A program made the translations under genes and the position numbers. The notes under the pieces are model-generated. The model was given only the letters and a program-made list of their open reading frames with translations, was not told the DNA's origin and ran no database searches. A DNA stretch of 64,000 nt, from NCBI RefSeq assembly GCF_006125015.1, contig NZ_SZZN01000001.1:806001-870000 (forward strand), in the 5' to 3' direction. Of this stretch, positions 14,249 through 22,708 are shown in pieces; the first letter of the stretch is position 1, and every line of letters starts with the position of its first letter. The stretch comes from Roseovarius arcticus. GTDB lineage: Bacteria > Pseudomonadota > Alphaproteobacteria > Rhodobacterales > Rhodobacteraceae.

Positions 14249-15966
14249 TCAGTCTCCGGTTTTTGCAGGGGGGCATCGTTAATTGCGGCCAGTGCATCAT
14301 CGGATGTCGCCGCATAGTTTACAAAAGGCTTCTTTAGACCATGTGTGACGAAAACGCGCTGAATATCCCGGCTCGCTCCGGTCAGCCAAAGCGCGACGCC
14401 CTGCTTGCGAGCCTTGTGCGCCAGCCCTTCGATCATGTTTGCACCAGTAGAATCGAGAAACGGGACCGACGAGAAGTCAACGATCAGAGCCTTGTGGTTG
14501 TCCTGTATGCGATCCAGCACCGACCCGATGGAGGCCGTAGCCCCAAAGAATAGCGCGCCGGTGATGCGATATATCACTATATCAGGGTTCGCGACGCTCT
14601 CTTCGTCGTAAGGCGCCGTAGTCCTTGACGCATCCGCCTGATCAACGCTGACGAACGGCGAGTGGGTTGAGACCGCCGTCGTGCGGCTCATGCGCTGAAT
14701 GAACAGAACCGAGCCGAGCGCGAAGCCGACGGTAATGCCTTCGGTAAGATCGCGGAAAATCGTAAGAAAGAAGGTGGCGCCCAATACGATCGCCTCGCCC
14801 CAACCCGACCGAACCAGAATTGCAATGGCTGGTCCCTCAATCATATTCCAGGCGACAATCGCTAGCACGCCAGCCAGTGCCGCAAGCGGAATGTAGGCCG
14901 CAAGCGGTGCCGCGATCACCATGAAAAGCAGAATGAACACCGCATGAAGAATACCGGCCACGGGTCCATGCGCGCCTGAGCGCACATTTGTAGCGGTCCG
15001 CGCTATTGTGCCAGTGACGCAGAAGCCACCGAAAAGCGACGCTCCGACGTTGGCAACGCCCTGCGCAACAAGTTCGCAATTTGACCGATGTCGGCGCCCT
15101 GTCATGCCATCTGCCACGACAGCCGAAAGCAGCGACTCGATCGAGCCAAGGAGGGTGAATGAGATGGCTGCTGGCAGAACCGCAGTGATTTTGTCCATAG
15201 AAAAGGCAGGAAGGCTAGGCATCGGCAAAGCTGACGGAATGCCGCCAAATTTCGTTCCGATTGTCTGGATTGGCAGACCCAATAGCGCCGTCGCTGTCGC
15301 AGCGAGAACGACTGCGATCAGCATCCCCGGCCAACGCGGTCGAAACTTGCGCAACATGAGAATGATTGCGACGGTTGAAACAGACACCCCGATAGCGGAC
15401 GGCGTAAGACTGTCACGAGCAGCCCACAGCACCGGCAGCTTCTCGATCAACTCACCTGGCTCATGATCAATCGACAGCCCGAAAAGCTCTTTGATTTGGC
15501 TTGCAAAAATAATGACAGCAATGCCGGCCGTAAACCCGACGGTAACGGGAAACGGGATGAATTTGATAAAGGTACCCAAGCGCAGAAAACCGGCCGCTGT
15601 TAGCATCAGACCAGACAGGAATGTGGCAAGTATCAATCCATCCATGCCGTGCAGAGCCACAGTTGCCGCCACAAGAACAATGAAAGCACCAGCAGGACCG
15701 CCGATTTGAAATCGCGACCCTCCAAGCAACGAGACGAAGAAGCCGCCGATGATTGCAGTATAAAGCCCCTGCGCTGGCGTCGCACCGGAGGCAATGGCAA
15801 TCGCCATCGATAGCGGAAGCGCGACGATGGCGACCGTAAGTCCGGCGATAGCATCGGCCCGAAGATGGGTCAGACGATACCCCTCGCGCAGAACAGTCAC
15901 GAGCTTTGGTGTGTAGAGCTCGGCGAAGGTTGGTTTATCGCCGGTTTGGCTTGTGGCTGTTTTCAT
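14245..15966 (-). CDS. SulP family anion permease with STAS domain
   Basis: A 573-residue inner-membrane transporter. The membrane domain (about residues 25-430) shows SulP marks: 'DAIAGLTVAIVALPLSMAIA', 'AQGLYTAIIGGFFVSLLGGS', 'IGGPAGAFIVLVA'. The C-terminal STAS domain (about 455-560) has 'ALIVDFSSVPFLDSTGANMI', the position homologous to the SpoIIAA phosphoserine. SulP proteins move sulfate, bicarbonate or other anions with Na+ or H+; the substrate here is not deducible. A small XRE gene lies 78 bases upstream on the same strand, and a winged-helix gene overlaps its end. Confidence 0.92.
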   Translation of the reverse strand: MKTATSQTGDKPTFAELYTPKLVTVLREGYRLTHLRADAIAGLTVAIVALPLSMAIAIASGATPAQGLYTAIIGGFFVSLLGGSRFQIGGPAGAFIVLVAATVALHGMDGLILATFLSGLMLTAAGFLRLGTFIKFIPFPVTVGFTAGIAVIIFASQIKELFGLSIDHEPGELIEKLPVLWAARDSLTPSAIGVSVSTVAIILMLRKFRPRWPGMLIAVVLAATATALLGLPIQTIGTKFGGIPSALPMPSLPAFSMDKITAVLPAAISFTLLGSIESLLSAVVADGMTGRRHRSNCELVAQGVANVGASLFGGFCVTGTIARTATNVRSGAHGPVAGILHAVFILLFMVIAAPLAAYIPLAALAGVLAIVAWNMIEGPAIAILVRSGWGEAIVLGATFFLTIFRDLTEGITVGFALGSVLFIQRMSRTTAVSTHSPFVSVDQADASRTTAPYDEESVANPDIVIYRITGALFFGATASIGSVLDRIQDNHKALIVDFSSVPFLDSTGANMIEGLAHKARKQGVALWLTGASRDIQRVFVTHGLKKPFVNYAATSDDALAAINDAPLQKPETE

Positions 15967-16044
15967 TTTTGGGCCGCACCTTGGTCAAGGGGGCGGCGGG
16001 ATCGTCGGCTAATCGTCGGCGGTCGCCGTCGCAGATGTCTTTGC

Positions 16045-16305
16045 TTAGGGCTTCGGGGTTTTGGATTTCAAACGCACGCCGCGCCCGCCTTCTGGGCTAT
16101 TTGCGCCGTCGCTGATCAAATCCACCCCCGCAAAATCAAGCGCTTCGACCACCTTTGTAAGGCTGTCCACCACTCCGCGAACATTGCCGGAGCTGGACTC
16201 CATGCGCTGGATTGTAGGGACAGACAGACCGGCAAGACCGGCCAAAGTCTTCTGGTCGATGTTAAGAAGTGCACGCGCGGCACGCATTTGGGCGGATGTA
16301 ATCAT
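16045..16305 (-). CDS. Small XRE-family HTH regulator
   Basis: An 86-residue protein. 'MRAARALLNIDQKTLAGLAG' followed by 'LSVPTIQRMESSSGNV' is a classical Cro/CI-type helix-turn-helix, and 'VVEALDFAGVDLISDGAN' is the common C-terminal part of XRE proteins linked to a downstream gene. It sits 78 bases before the SulP gene in the same direction and probably controls it. A TTTGA/TCAAA palindrome lies upstream over a TTGACA -35 element and could be its own operator. Confidence 0.85.
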   Translation of the reverse strand: MITSAQMRAARALLNIDQKTLAGLAGLSVPTIQRMESSSGNVRGVVDSLTKVVEALDFAGVDLISDGANSPEGGRGVRLKSKTPKP

Positions 16306-16350
16306 ACTATGCTTATCTTGAGTTGTAGAATCATTGTTTAGAACGTGATG

Positions 16351-16364
16351 TTTGATATGTCAAA
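16351..16364 (-). promoter_or_regulatory. Palindromic operator over the -35 element of the XRE gene
   Basis: The 14-bp inverted repeat TTTGA-TATG-TCAAA overlaps, on the minus strand, a consensus TTGACA; after 17 bases a weak -10 (TAAACA) follows. It starts about 46 bases before the XRE start codon. The spacing (TTGA-N4-TCAA) differs from the FNR box, so an autoregulatory site for the XRE repressor is more likely. A GCTTATC/GATAAGC inverted pair flanks the area. Confidence 0.45.
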
Positions 16365-16429
16365 TATGATTAATGATAAGCAGGGCCTTATCTTTTGCGA
16401 TGCGGGTGTCAAATTGCCGATACAACTGG

Positions 16430-19210
16430 CTATATAGTTGCACTCGCTGGTGTCGGAGCGACGTGAGCTAGTTGGCTTGCCGCGAAGTTGAGACAGTCCT
16501 TTATATCGCGCTTGGGCACAAAGCACCGTGCAGTTTGTCCGTAGATGGAACTGATTGCGTCTCGGGTCAGGTCTGTGGAAAGTTCGGGGAACAGGGCGAA
16601 TATCTCATCGCGCACATCTAAATCCATCATCTTGAGCCCCATCGGACCTGGGTAAAAGCTCTCGGAGGGCGCGTTCTCTGCAAAGATGATCTGGTGAACG
16701 TCGAACATCACATGGATGTAGGTCACCCTTTTTTTACCGTTCGCAATACGAATACCCTTCGTTGTTTCGGCCAAGTGCTTGGCCCGAGCCAATTGAGTTT
16801 CACGGCCAATCAGCATTCCGTGCTGGGGGGAGACCAACAGATCCCGCTCAACGCCCAAGACGCCGCGCTGGATCAGGATCGGACGCAGGCGCGGGTGCTT
16901 GGCAAGTTCGGCGCTGTTCAAACTGCGTTTGCCGATCCAGCGGATTGGTTGAGGGCCGTTATCCATGGTGCAGACCAGATCGCCAACGGCGAGTTCATCA
17001 ATCAACGTGTCACCGGTTGGCGTGCGAATAGCGGTGCCCGAAGTGAAGCATACAACACCCGTGTTTTCCTGAGTAAAGCTGGAGTTGTCGGCAGACGCGC
17101 CCTGCATCCGCATAGAACGGCTGCCGAACTGATCGTTGTCGGAATAATCAGTGCTTCGCCCTCTGGTATCCGTAGTGTTCGATTGGTTTAGGATCTGGTC
17201 GTCGGCCTGATCGGCGTGAAGTTCAGATATGTGGTCGTAATATCCACTCAGATCGATGAAGTCATTATTTGTGCTGTCACCGTCATTCAGCGTGCCAGAA
17301 TTGCCTACGTTGAAATCCGTGATTGTGTCGTTGCCATCCGACATCTCAAAGACGTCGTTGCCGTCACCACCTGTCAGGCTGTCATTACCGGACCCACCAT
17401 CAAGCGTGTCGTCGCCTTCGCCGCCCTCCAGCGTGTCGTTGCCCAGGCCGCCATCAATGTCGTCCTCGCCCTGACCGCCAAATATTAAATCTGCGCCGCG
17501 ATCCCCGATAAGAGCATCATCGCCCTCACCGCCGTGGATTGTATCGTCCCCCTCACCGCCATACAGGGCGTCGGCCTCAAGCCCGCCTTCGATTGAATCT
17601 GCGCCGTCGTCACCGAGGATAGTGTCGTTGCCTTCGCCGCCCCTTAGCGTGTCGTCGCCCGCGCGCCCCCGCAGGTAGTCGTCGCCGTATTCACCATCAA
17701 TCTTATCCTGACCTGCGCCGCCGTCGATTGTATCGCCGCCGCGCCCGCCGATAACTGTATCGTTGCCGCCGCCAGCGTCGACTTTAATCCCAGGCGCGTC
17801 TCCGTGTAAGCCTGAGTAGGTATCTGAGCCGTCGACACTGTCATTCTGATCCGTGAGGATCAAATGCTCAATCTCTGAGAAGGTTATCGTGTTGGCGCCG
17901 TCAGTGATTGTGCCTGAATCGGATTCGCTGCTGTGGTAGGTGACGGTTACGGGGCCGGAGAGGCCGGACAAATCGATGGTGTCATTGTCAGTGCCGCCCT
18001 CGCCGCCGATGATCGTATCGTTGCCAGACCCTTCGGTGATAAGAAAGGTATCGGCGTCGTCACCGCCATCAAGTAGCTCGTCGCCCTCCCACGATTCCAG
18101 CGTGTCGTTCCCGGCGCCGCCAAGAAGCGTATCGCGTCCGGTCCAGCCTTGTAGCGAGTCATCGCCGTCGCCGCCCATGACCAGATCGTCCTCACTGCCG
18201 CCCAAAACAGTGTCGTTGCCGGCCCCGCCGTCAATCGTGTCGTAGCCACCCCAACTGTCGATGAAATCGTCACCATCCCCGCCGGAAATGCTGTCGTCGC
18301 CGAACGTTCCGTAGGCCGTGTCGTTGCCATCGCCAAGAAGAATAGTAGCGTCGGCCGAGCTTTCCCGCCCATCGACATAATCCGCCCCGTCGGTGGTGAT
18401 GATCGTCTCGATTTCGGAAAACCCGATTGTGTCGGTGCCGTCGGTGACCGTACCGGCCTCGTCCCCGCTAAAGGTAACAGTCACAGGGTCCGAAAGCAGG
18501 CTCAGATCCAGACTATCGTCGTCCTCACCGCCGCTTATCGTATCGTTGCCAAAGTTGTCGTGGAGCTGGATAGTATCGCTGCCTGCGCCGCCGTCGACGC
18601 TATCGGCGCCACCCCACAGGCTTATATAGTCGTCGCCGTCGCCACCGAGGATGGTATCGTTGCCTTGGTCGCCCTCTATCGTGTCGTTTCCGGCGCCGCC
18701 GTCAATATAGTCATTCCCGCTCCAACCCCGCAGGCTGTCATCATCATCCGTACCCAAAATATCATTATCGGGATCAGGATCGTAGCTTTGGCTTTCCAGA
18801 TTTGCGTATTCGGGCTGGCTCGACGGCGTAACATCAGACGTTGAATAGGTGTAGGTATTGCCAGGTTGCAGCGGCCCGTCAGCGACATAGCCAACGACCG
18901 TCCCGCCGATCATCACCTGATAGATCGTGACCGTTGATCCATATTCGTCGGTAAGCGTATAGCCTTCTTCCAGATAGCTCTGCCCACTGGCGACCACGTT
19001 GCCATCGCCGTCACGAACTGTTGTCACCTGCTGTGTGGGATCATCTGTTTCTTGATTGCTATGCGCAGCCCCGGACCAATGGGGGTCTTCGTCAAAAATC
19101 TCGAAACTCAGGGCCGCACCCGCGTCGTAGAGCGAGTCGATGCGCAGCCGCGAGCCTTGCAAAAAGGAGATGTCGGATGGCGAAAAGCCAGCAAAATTGT
19201 GTGTGGGCAT
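16430..19210 (-). CDS. RTX calcium-binding repeat protein with C-terminal Hint domain
   Basis: A 926-residue acidic protein. Residues 1-150 ('FAGFSPSDISFLQGSRLRID...') are a roseobacter-type N-terminal region. Residues about 150-650 carry many RTX nonapeptides (GGxGxDxUx pattern such as GGAGNDTIEG and GGDGDDYIS) that form Ca2+-binding parallel beta-rolls. From about 720 comes a Hint_2-type domain opening at 'VCFTSGTAIRTPTGDTLIDE' with 'LLVSPQHGML' downstream. RTX proteins lack a Sec signal and leave by type I secretion; no T1SS genes are adjacent. The Hint fold may catalyse self-cleavage at the VC junction, which is inference. Very low similarity blocks between repeats suggest two or three tandem repeat modules. 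Confidence 0.9.
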   Translation of the reverse strand: MPTHNFAGFSPSDISFLQGSRLRIDSLYDAGAALSFEIFDEDPHWSGAAHSNQETDDPTQQVTTVRDGDGNVVASGQSYLEEGYTLTDEYGSTVTIYQVMIGGTVVGYVADGPLQPGNTYTYSTSDVTPSSQPEYANLESQSYDPDPDNDILGTDDDDSLRGWSGNDYIDGGAGNDTIEGDQGNDTILGGDGDDYISLWGGADSVDGGAGSDTIQLHDNFGNDTISGGEDDDSLDLSLLSDPVTVTFSGDEAGTVTDGTDTIGFSEIETIITTDGADYVDGRESSADATILLGDGNDTAYGTFGDDSISGGDGDDFIDSWGGYDTIDGGAGNDTVLGGSEDDLVMGGDGDDSLQGWTGRDTLLGGAGNDTLESWEGDELLDGGDDADTFLITEGSGNDTIIGGEGGTDNDTIDLSGLSGPVTVTYHSSESDSGTITDGANTITFSEIEHLILTDQNDSVDGSDTYSGLHGDAPGIKVDAGGGNDTVIGGRGGDTIDGGAGQDKIDGEYGDDYLRGRAGDDTLRGGEGNDTILGDDGADSIEGGLEADALYGGEGDDTIHGGEGDDALIGDRGADLIFGGQGEDDIDGGLGNDTLEGGEGDDTLDGGSGNDSLTGGDGNDVFEMSDGNDTITDFNVGNSGTLNDGDSTNNDFIDLSGYYDHISELHADQADDQILNQSNTTDTRGRSTDYSDNDQFGSRSMRMQGASADNSSFTQENTGVVCFTSGTAIRTPTGDTLIDELAVGDLVCTMDNGPQPIRWIGKRSLNSAELAKHPRLRPILIQRGVLGVERDLLVSPQHGMLIGRETQLARAKHLAETTKGIRIANGKKRVTYIHVMFDVHQIIFAENAPSESFYPGPMGLKMMDLDVRDEIFALFPELSTDLTRDAISSIYGQTARCFVPKRDIKDCLNFAASQLAHVAPTPASATI
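17260..18760 (-). repeat. RTX nonapeptide repeat tracts inside the RTX/Hint gene
   Basis: In-frame runs of GGxGNDT-type nonapeptides are clustered in blocks separated by spacers with repeated sentences such as 'DPVTVTFSGDEAGTVTDG' and 'GPVTVTYHSSESDSGTITDG'. These two spacers are clearly homologous, so the region grew by duplication of a unit of about 190 residues. At DNA level the tract is visible as recurrent GTCGTT/GCCGCC-rich stretches on the plus strand. Confidence 0.8.
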
Positions 19211-19418
19211 TCGGTCATCCTGCGTTAGTGAATACTGACCAATCTGCCAGTCAACTAGGCACAGAAGTTACGCCTCAAAAGTAAATCATCAGCCCTGCCA
19301 AACCCACTCCGGGCGGTTTGTTTTTTGCCAATTTGTATAAATTTCTGGCGGGTCAGCAGGGGGTCGATAGACCGTTGGTAGTCGCGCCCGCCCAGTCGAC
19401 GTTAGCCTGTGTCCGTTT

Positions 19419-19464
19419 GCCCGGCGCTGCCCGATCGGCGCTTACGCGACTGGCAGCGCCGGGC
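19419..19464 (-). terminator. Long inverted repeat across the sfsA stop codon
   Basis: Thirteen-base arms GCCCGGCGCTGCC (19419-19431) and GGCAGCGCCGGGC (19452-19464) pair perfectly around a 20-nt loop that contains the sfsA stop. No T tract follows in the sfsA direction, so it is either a weak terminator or an mRNA 3'-end stabiliser. A second hairpin near 19300-19320 (AAACC/GGTTT) has a T run on the plus strand, where no gene precedes it. Otherwise the 19211-19441 interval looks empty. Confidence 0.4.
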
Positions 19465-20143
19465 CTAGTGTAATGCTGGTCGTGTCCAGATGTGCGGCAT
19501 AGGCCAGCACCTCGACCCCGGCGGCGCGGGCAGACACGAGTGCGGCCGCATAGGCCGGGTCGATATCGGCGGCAACGCCTGTGCGCCCGCAATCGCTGCG
19601 TTGAACCAAGTATAACAGGACGGCGCGGCTGCCTGTGCGCGCGACATCGGCCAGATCCGCCAGATGACGCGCGCCGCGCGCGGTCGGAGTGTCCGGAAAT
19701 TCGGCAAGGCCGGTTTGACGGTTAAGTGTGACCGACTTCACCTCGACATAGGCATCTGGCAGCCCCGGCTCTTGCAATAGAAAGTCGATGCGGCTGCGCT
19801 CGCCGTACCGCTGCTCTGGGCGGATCGTGTTATAGGCCGCGAGGTCTGGAATGGCGCCCGCGCTCAGCGCCTCGCCGATCACCCGGTTGGCCGCGCCGGT
19901 ATCGACACAGGCGAGATACCCGCCCGGCAATTCGACCAACCGCCAGCCATAGCGCAGCTTCTTGCGCGGATCGTCGTTAGGCTCCACCCAAATGGGCGTG
20001 CCCGGCTCGGCCAGCCCGGTCATTTTGCCGGGGTTGGCGCAATGCGCGGTCCGCTCGCTGCCGTCCTCCAGCCGGATGTCGGCCAGAAAGCGCTTGTACC
20101 GCCGGATCAGCACGGCGCGCAAAAGGGGGGTTTGAAACCGCAT
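19442..20143 (-). CDS. sfsA: DNA/RNA nuclease SfsA
   Basis: A 233-residue SfsA protein starting at MRFQTPLLRAVLIRRYKRFL. Family marks are 'HCANPGKMTGL', 'GANRV' as AANRVIGEAL, and the nuclease core 'RSRIDFLLQ' with 'AYVEVKSVTL' (E-x-K of a PD-(D/E)xK-like site). Named for sugar fermentation stimulation in E. coli, the family binds nucleic acid and has reported nuclease activity. The start at 20143 gives the usual family length; the longer upstream frame does not match. It is transcribed divergently from the cinA-like gene. Confidence 0.88.
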   Translation of the reverse strand: MRFQTPLLRAVLIRRYKRFLADIRLEDGSERTAHCANPGKMTGLAEPGTPIWVEPNDDPRKKLRYGWRLVELPGGYLACVDTGAANRVIGEALSAGAIPDLAAYNTIRPEQRYGERSRIDFLLQEPGLPDAYVEVKSVTLNRQTGLAEFPDTPTARGARHLADLADVARTGSRAVLLYLVQRSDCGRTGVAADIDPAYAAALVSARAAGVEVLAYAAHLDTTSITLGPALPVA

Positions 20144-20228
20144 GGGCCGGGCCCTATACCCAAGGAGACGCCCGATCAAGCGGGCCAGCTCAGACAGACC
20201 GCGCCGCAGATCGCGCCAAGGAGGCCAG

Positions 20229-20948
20229 ATGCCAAACCCAACCGCCGCGATGCTGGTCATCGGAGACGAAATCCTGTCGGGCCGCACCCATGACAGTAAC
20301 ACGCATCATCTGGCAGGTGCCCTGACCGCCGCCGGAATCGACCTGCGCGAGGGGCGCGTGGTCAGTGATGATGCGGACGCGATCATCGCGGCTGTGCAGG
20401 CACTTAGCGGCACATGGGATCATGTGTTTACCTCAGGCGGGATCGGGCCGACGCATGACGACATCACCGCAGATGCCGTCGCCCGCGCGATGGGACGCAG
20501 CATCGACGTGCGGCAGGACGCGCGCGCCATTCTTGTAGAGCATTACAAGAAGTCTGGGACCGAGTTGAACGACGCGCGCCTGCGCATGGCCCGCATCCCC
20601 GAGGGGGCGACCCTGATCGAAAATCCTATCAGCGCCGCGCCCGGATTTATCATAGGGAATGTGCATGTGATGGCGGGCGTGCCCAGCATATTCAAGGCAA
20701 TGGTCGCCTCGGTCATTCCTACGCTTACGGGCGGCGCGCCGCTACTGTCGCGCAACATGGACGTTCAGCGGGGCGAGGGCGACATCGCCGCGCCCTTGGC
20801 CGAATTGGCGGCGCGGTTTCAGCAACTCACCTTCGGGTCCTACCCGTTTCAGCGCAATGGGGTTTATGGCACGAACATCGTCGCGCGCGGTCAGGATGGC
20901 GCCATGCTGGATGCCGCAGAGGCTGAGATGGCGGACCTGTTTGGATGA
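20229..20948 (+). CDS. CinA N-terminal (molybdopterin-binding) domain protein
   Basis: A 239-residue protein of the competence/damage-inducible CinA type with only the MoaB/MogA-like domain: 'AAMLVIGDEILSGRTHDSNT', 'DHVFTSGGIGPTHDDITADA', 'GVPSIFKAMV'. Full CinA adds a C-terminal PncC nicotinamide-nucleotide amidase, which is absent here. The family is tied to pyridine-nucleotide or pterin metabolism. The start at 20229 follows AAGGAGG. Its stop overlaps the GNAT gene by four bases, and the adjacent map gene is a common neighbour in Rhodobacteraceae. Confidence 0.85.
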   Translation: MPNPTAAMLVIGDEILSGRTHDSNTHHLAGALTAAGIDLREGRVVSDDADAIIAAVQALSGTWDHVFTSGGIGPTHDDITADAVARAMGRSIDVRQDARAILVEHYKKSGTELNDARLRMARIPEGATLIENPISAAPGFIIGNVHVMAGVPSIFKAMVASVIPTLTGGAPLLSRNMDVQRGEGDIAAPLAELAARFQQLTFGSYPFQRNGVYGTNIVARGQDGAMLDAAEAEMADLFG

Positions 20949-21688
20949 TCGCTACCCCGCTGCCAGACGCGCGCGCACTCTATGATGTCGTCGGCGTTAC
21001 GTGGCCTGCGTTTGCCTGCACGCGCGCCGGTCCTTGGACCTTGCGCGACGGGCGCGGCGGGGGCAAACGGACGTCGGCTGCGACCGCAGAGGCGTCAGCC
21101 CAGCCCAGCGATTTGCCCACAGCAGAGGCTGCGATGCGCGCGCTGGGCGAGGTGCCCCGGTTTATGATCCGCGGCGGTGACGAGGCGCTTGATGCCCTGC
21201 TCGAGGCTGCAGGCTATACTATCGTCGATCCCGTCAACATGTACGTCGCTGCGCTGGAGGGGCTGGACATGGCACCGCCCGCACCCACCGCCAGCTTTCA
21301 TTTGTGGGAGCCGTTGGCGATCCAGCGCGAGATCTGGGCAGATGGCGGCATCGGGCCAGAACGGATTGCAGTTATGATGCGCGCGGCCGGCCCCAAGACC
21401 GCGCTGCTTGGCCGCGACGCAGGGCACGCAGCGGCCACGGCATTTGCTGCTATACATGCGGGCATCGCCATGGTGCACGCGCTGGAGGTGCTGCCAGATC
21501 ACCGGCGGCGCGGCATTGCGCGAACCCTGATGGCCGAGGCGGCTATTTGGGCGCGCGGGCAGGGCGCACGGTATCTGGCTGTGATTTGTACGGCGGGCAA
21601 CACGGGCGCCAACGCGCTTTATACTGGGATGGGGATGACCATGATCGGTCGCTATCATTATCGCCAACATCCGCAAGGGGATGCATGA
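20945..21688 (+). CDS. GNAT family N-acetyltransferase
   Basis: A 247-residue acetyltransferase. The acetyl-CoA site is at about residues 180-200, 'ALEVLPDHRRRGIARTLM', with the Q/RxxGxG/A pattern, followed by 'AVICTAGNTGANALYTGMGM' typical of the last strand-helix. The N-terminal 100 residues are divergent and may form a degenerate second GNAT fold. The acceptor is unknown. It overlaps both neighbours by four bases (ATGA), so the cinA-like, GNAT and OmpA-like genes are one transcription unit. Confidence 0.82.
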   Translation: MIATPLPDARALYDVVGVTWPAFACTRAGPWTLRDGRGGGKRTSAATAEASAQPSDLPTAEAAMRALGEVPRFMIRGGDEALDALLEAAGYTIVDPVNMYVAALEGLDMAPPAPTASFHLWEPLAIQREIWADGGIGPERIAVMMRAAGPKTALLGRDAGHAAATAFAAIHAGIAMVHALEVLPDHRRRGIARTLMAEAAIWARGQGARYLAVICTAGNTGANALYTGMGMTMIGRYHYRQHPQGDA

Positions 21689-22632
21689 TGCGCGCGCGCC
21701 TGTTTCTACCGTTGGTGGCGCTTGGTCTTTGGCCCAGTTTGGCAGCGGCGGTCGATCTGTCCTTGCCGCCGGGCGCCGTAATGGCGCGCGAGCAGCGCGA
21801 TGACGCGGGCAGTTATGCGCTACCCATTGGGCCATGGGCGAATGGCGCAGTGCCGGTGCACGAGGTTCTAGGCGGTGTCACGCGGCAAGCGTGGCGGCTG
21901 GGCGGTGCGTCCGCCACCACGCTACAGATGATGGATACGCTTGAGGCGCAGTTGGTGGCTGCGGGATATGGCACGATGTTTCGCTGTGATGATGCGCAAT
22001 GCGGAGGCTTCGACTTTCGGTTTGCGATTCCGGTGCTGCCGCCGCCCGAAATGTTTGTGGATCTGTTCGACTACCGCTTTTTGGCGGCCGGACTGGGTGA
22101 GGGCGCGGATGCAAGCCACATCACCTTGCTGGTCAGCCGGTCTGGGGCGGCGATCTATCTACAGATAACGCAGATCGTTCCGGGCCCTGCAGGGGCGGTA
22201 CCGCCGGCGGTGGGCAAACCTGCGGTCTTGGCGCAGCCGAATGTCGGCGGTGCGGATGTCTCAATCGCATCGCTGAAGGCGGGCGGGCGCGCGGTTTTGG
22301 CGGATCTGGATTTCGGCACGGGCGCGGCGGCGCTCGGCGCGGGCCCGTTCGCCTCCCTTGCTGCGCTTGCGGAATATCTGAAGGCGGATCCAACTCGGCG
22401 CATCGCGCTGGTTGGCCATACTGATACCGTCGGCGACTATGACGGCAACCTCGCCCTGTCACGCCGCCGCGCCCGCGCAGTAATGGAGCGTTTGGCCAAG
22501 GAATACGGCGTCCCCGCCGCCCAGATGGAGGCCGAAGGCATCGCCTATCTGGCCCCCCGCGCGTCCAACACAGGGCGCGCCGGCCGCGAGACCAACCGCC
22601 GCGTCGAGGCTGTGCTGCTAAGCGGAGATTGA
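21685..22632 (+). CDS. OmpA-family outer-membrane/peptidoglycan-associated protein
   Basis: A 315-residue protein with a signal peptide (MMRARLFLPLVALGLWPSLA, ending AAAVD). The C-terminal OmpA domain (about residues 200-310) has 'RIALVGHTDTVGDYDGNLAL' followed by SRRRARAVMERL, and 'GRETNRRVEAVLL', the peptidoglycan-binding pattern. The N-terminal 150 residues contain two cysteines in 'FRCDDAQCGGFDFRF' that may form a disulfide. No beta-barrel is obvious, so it is probably periplasmic and anchored to the wall. The first ATG overlaps the GNAT stop by four bases. Confidence 0.85.
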   Translation: MMRARLFLPLVALGLWPSLAAAVDLSLPPGAVMAREQRDDAGSYALPIGPWANGAVPVHEVLGGVTRQAWRLGGASATTLQMMDTLEAQLVAAGYGTMFRCDDAQCGGFDFRFAIPVLPPPEMFVDLFDYRFLAAGLGEGADASHITLLVSRSGAAIYLQITQIVPGPAGAVPPAVGKPAVLAQPNVGGADVSIASLKAGGRAVLADLDFGTGAAALGAGPFASLAALAEYLKADPTRRIALVGHTDTVGDYDGNLALSRRRARAVMERLAKEYGVPAAQMEAEGIAYLAPRASNTGRAGRETNRRVEAVLLSGD

Positions 22633-22708
22633 ACACCGCGCTGCCTCTGGCCCTTTGGCCTCTGGCACATTAAGTAAGGCCGAAATTCGCAAACTATGAG
22701 GCCTCGAT

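Noticed and set aside
16061..16341. Plus-strand frame opposite the XRE gene
   Set aside because: It is the mirror of a clear HTH gene and of its upstream region.
16351..16364. FNR-type box upstream of the XRE gene
   Set aside because: The TTGA and TCAA halves are four bases apart, not six, so it does not fit the FNR spacing.
17216..18844. Plus-strand frames with Ser/Pro- or Val/Ala-rich repeats
   Set aside because: They are antisense images of the RTX repeats and not independent genes.
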